Below are positions 4,247 through 6,357 of a stretch of DNA of 6,357 nucleotides, piece after piece. The notes beneath the pieces were generated by a model that saw only the letters and a list, made by a program, of their open reading frames with translations, was not told the origin of the DNA and did not search any database. The position numbers and the translations under genes are program-made. The stretch's first letter is position 1, and each line of letters opens with the position of its first letter. This DNA comes from Deinococcus sp. (GTDB taxonomy: Bacteria; Deinococcota; Deinococci; JACQHA01): NCBI GenBank assembly GCA_016199255.1, contig JACQHA010000099.1:1-6357 (forward strand), given 5' to 3'.

Positions 4247-6357
4247 TTCACTACCTCCTTGCGCGCTAACCGGCCCCTGGGGGCGCGGAGCAGGAGCCCG
4301 GCGCCGATCTGGATCAGGGCCGGCAGCAAGAGCAACGTCGCCAGCGAGCCGAAAAGCATAATGCCTGCCACGAACACCCCCACCGTCACATAGGGGGTCA
4401 GTGGCGCAAACCACAGGGCCACGAACCCCAGCGTCAGCACCAGCGCGTTGCGCAGAATGGCCCGGGCCGGCGCCCCCATGCTCCACTGCACTGTGGCTGC
4501 CAGATCCCCGCTCTCCCGGTAGTGCTCCCGGAAGCGCTGGATGTAGTGGATGGCGAAGTCCACCCCCATCCCCAGCGAGAGCGAGGAGAGTACCGCAATG
4601 GGCATGTCATAGGACTTGCCCACCCAGCCCATCAGGCCGTAGATCACGGCAATGGTACAGGCCAGAGGGAGGATGCCCAGCACCCCCCAGAGTAGCGACT
4701 GGAAGTCCAGCACGAGTAGCACCAGCACGACCACCACTGCCCCCAATAAAGAGGACAGCATCCCCCACACCATGGTGTCCTGCCAGACTTTGGAGAGATA
4801 GGTGAGCCCCGCCCAGCGGAAGGTGAACCCCGGCAGCGGGTGGGCCGCCAGATAGTCGGCTGCTGCCTGCTCGACCTCGGCCATGGCCAGGTTGTCGCCA
4901 GTGGTGAGCTGTACCCAGACGGTGCCCCGCTGGTAGTCCAGGTCCGCTACCTTGTCTAGTGTCTCCCGGCCTCCCCCGGAGGAGAGGAAAAGCAGCAGCT
5001 CCTGCGCCACCGCCCGCTTGCTCGCTGGCACCCGGTACTCAGCGGGATCGTCCTGGTGCAGCGCGCGGTTGATCCACTGCAGATAGTCCGCCAGTGAGGT
5101 CGTTTTCCCCACCACCGGAAGCTCCTCCAGCGCCTGCTGCAGGCCAGCCAACGCGTTCAGCACCGCCGGCTCCCGAAGCCGGTCAGGGGCGTCGGCCTCC
5201 GCCACCAGATAGGCCAGATAGGTGCCCCCGAAGTGCTGATTCAGAACCTCGGTGGCCTGGCGCACTGGGCTGCCCGGCTTAAACCAGCGCACCGGGTTAT
5301 CATTGACCTGGATGCGGCTGATCCCCCCTACCGCCAGCACCAGCACCAGCACCCCGCCGGCTACCACCCAGCGGCTGTGCCGCAGGCTGAGCCATCCCAG
5401 GCGCTCGAGCAGGCGCGCCAGATAGTCCGGCTCCTGGATCTGGGAGGCGGCAGCGACCCGGCGCTCCCGCACCAGCACCATCATGGCCGGGACCAGGGTG
5501 ACACTCAAAAGCCACTCCACCAGCAGGCCAAAGGCTACGAACAGCCCGAAAATCTGCACTGGAGGGATGGGAGTCAGGGCCATCGAAGCAAAGCCGGCCA
5601 CGGTGGTCAGCGAGGTGTAGAGCACCGGCGTCCAGAGCTCGCGCAACGTTTCCCGAACCGCCGGGATGCGGCCTTCCCCCCTGGCGCGCCGGTCGTGGTA
5701 CTCGCTCAGCAGGTGGATCCCATCTCCTACCCCGTAGGCCATGAGGAACACTGGCGCCATGGAACTCATAATGTGCACCGGAAAACCCAGGCCAATCATG
5801 AGCCCCATGGTCCAGATGACGCTGAGCAGCGCCACCATCATGGGCGCCAGGATCAGTCCCAGGTGCCGGAAGAGAAACCAGAGGCCCAGGAAGATCACCA
5901 GGCCAATAAGCGGCGAGAGCACCAGCATCAGCTGGAACATCTCGGTGCCGAAGGTGTCCTCTGCCAATGGCTGCCCACCCAGAGCGTAGTGCACCCCCTC
6001 CGCCTCGGCCAGCGCCCGGATCTGGGCCGCCAAGTGGTAGGTATCGACCCCATCGGCCACCGGCAGGTAGATAGCAGTCCACTGGCCATCGGCCGAGAGC
6101 AGCCGCTGGGTGAACAGCGGGGTTTCAGTGAGTGCCCGGCGCAGGGCGGTGATCTCCTCCTGGGTGGGGGTAGCACTCTCTAAGAGCGGCGCCACCCGCA
6201 AGAGGGTCCCCTGGGCAGTGACGTTGTCCACAGTGGGCAAGCTCCAGACATCGGGGGCCACTATACCGGGCAGCGCCAGCAGCCGCTGGGAAAGGCGATA
6301 GACCTGCCCCAGCGTCTCGGGGTTGAGGATGCCACGCGGGTCAAAGATCCCCAGCAC
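4243..6357 (-). CDS. RND-superfamily (MMPL/HAE3-type) exporter, N-terminal part outside the window
   Basis: The window holds 704 C-terminal residues; the gene continues past base 6357, so helix 1 and the start of the first periplasmic loop are missing. The end of loop 1 (1-140) is followed by helices 2-6 (about 141-163, 166-191, 195-218, 243-262, 268-293). Helix 7 lies at 329-348, then a second large periplasmic loop (about 350-528). Helices 8-12 follow (about 530-551, 555-580, 585-606, 631-651, 655-690). Helices 4 and 10 carry the paired proton-relay motifs GVGDGIH (209-215, Asp212) and GMGVDFAIH (596-604, Asp600). These drive proton-coupled export. The hydrophobe/amphiphile exporter-3 branch, which includes the hopanoid exporter HpnN, moves lipids or other hydrophobic molecules. 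The stop overlaps the LolA-like start (ATGA), so the two are translationally coupled and probably work together. Substrate unknown. Confidence 0.93.
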   Translation of the reverse strand: MLGIFDPRGILNPETLGQVYRLSQRLLALPGIVAPDVWSLPTVDNVTAQGTLLRVAPLLESATPTQEEITALRRALTETPLFTQRLLSADGQWTAIYLPVADGVDTYHLAAQIRALAEAEGVHYALGGQPLAEDTFGTEMFQLMLVLSPLIGLVIFLGLWFLFRHLGLILAPMMVALLSVIWTMGLMIGLGFPVHIMSSMAPVFLMAYGVGDGIHLLSEYHDRRARGEGRIPAVRETLRELWTPVLYTSLTTVAGFASMALTPIPPVQIFGLFVAFGLLVEWLLSVTLVPAMMVLVRERRVAAASQIQEPDYLARLLERLGWLSLRHSRWVVAGGVLVLVLAVGGISRIQVNDNPVRWFKPGSPVRQATEVLNQHFGGTYLAYLVAEADAPDRLREPAVLNALAGLQQALEELPVVGKTTSLADYLQWINRALHQDDPAEYRVPASKRAVAQELLLFLSSGGGRETLDKVADLDYQRGTVWVQLTTGDNLAMAEVEQAAADYLAAHPLPGFTFRWAGLTYLSKVWQDTMVWGMLSSLLGAVVVVLVLLVLDFQSLLWGVLGILPLACTIAVIYGLMGWVGKSYDMPIAVLSSLSLGMGVDFAIHYIQRFREHYRESGDLAATVQWSMGAPARAILRNALVLTLGFVALWFAPLTPYVTVGVFVAGIMLFGSLATLLLLPALIQIGAGLLLRAPRGRLARKEVVK
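4254..4260 (-). promoter_or_regulatory. Strong ribosome binding site for the LolA-like gene
   Basis: On the minus strand AAGGAGG stands 7 bases before the ATG at 4246, inside the end of the exporter gene. It fixes the start and argues against an 80-residue N-terminal extension that the open frame would otherwise allow. Confidence 0.85.

Noticed and set aside
4247..4486. Possible 80-residue N-terminal extension of the LolA-like protein
   Set aside because: This region reads as low-complexity Gly/Ala/Arg sequence, is the exporter's C-terminus in another frame, and lies ahead of a strong ribosome site and signal peptide at 4246.
5334..5353. Short CCAGCA tandem repeat
   Set aside because: It encodes alternating Leu/Val in membrane helix 7 of the exporter; three copies are explained by protein composition and codon preference.
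5300..6082. Minus-strand open frame of 260 codons overlapping the exporter in another frame
   Set aside because: Gly/Ala/Arg-rich translation without motifs; the RND frame in the same place is unambiguous.
5233..6183. Long plus-strand open frame of 316 codons opposite the exporter gene
   Set aside because: It is antisense to a clear RND coding region. Its product is rich in Gln, His, Arg and Pro with no recognisable domain, as expected from the complement of GC-rich membrane-protein codons.
6355..6357. GTG start codon for the exporter at the window edge
   Set aside because: The codon is at the edge and reads as an internal Val. RND proteins need helix 1 and most of the first loop before this point, so the gene is cut by the window rather than starting here.

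Overview
The window is a compact, GC-rich bacterial segment. Third codon positions are mostly G or C, Shine-Dalgarno sites are strong, GTG and TTG/CTG starts occur, and almost no DNA is non-coding. The genes fall into two convergent gene strings. The lineage cannot be fixed from this sequence. The right-hand gene pair (RND exporter plus LolA-like protein) is usual in diderm bacteria or in relatives that keep such envelope-lipid systems. The strong purine-rich ribosome sites and weak start codons would fit a GC-rich Bacillota or Deinococcota/Chloroflexi-type genome, but this is a guess.

Plus strand (2-3457): the 3' end of a thiolase-superfamily gene, an AMP-forming acyl-CoA synthetase, a DUF35 (zinc ribbon plus OB-fold) acyl-CoA-binding protein and an EamA/DMT membrane transporter. 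They follow one another with a 9-base gap or small overlaps, so they look like one transcript. The synthetase should activate a carboxylic acid to its CoA thioester. The thiolase-like protein and DUF35 partner are expected to form a complex acting on an acyl-CoA, as in the archaeal acetoacetyl-CoA thiolase, BbsA/BbsB and ChsH2-Ltp2 type complexes. The transporter may move a related substrate or product, though that link rests only on gene order. The thiolase-like protein lacks the family's catalytic histidine (GHPxGATG reads GAPAGATG), so it may be an aldolase-like or otherwise divergent member rather than a true thiolase.

Minus strand (6357-3485): an RND/MMPL-type exporter, whose first part lies outside the window, is coupled by an ATGA overlap to a periplasmic LolA-like 'outer membrane lipoprotein-sorting' protein. 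Together they probably move a lipid or lipoprotein-like molecule across the envelope.

The two strings meet tail to tail across 27 bases (3458-3484), where an inverted repeat includes both stop codons. A second structured spot, near 2471-2525, lies inside the extra C-terminal tail of the DUF35 gene and looks like a palindromic insertion. No tRNA, rRNA, CRISPR, insertion sequence or clear promoter was seen. No gene-free stretch is longer than about 30 bases.
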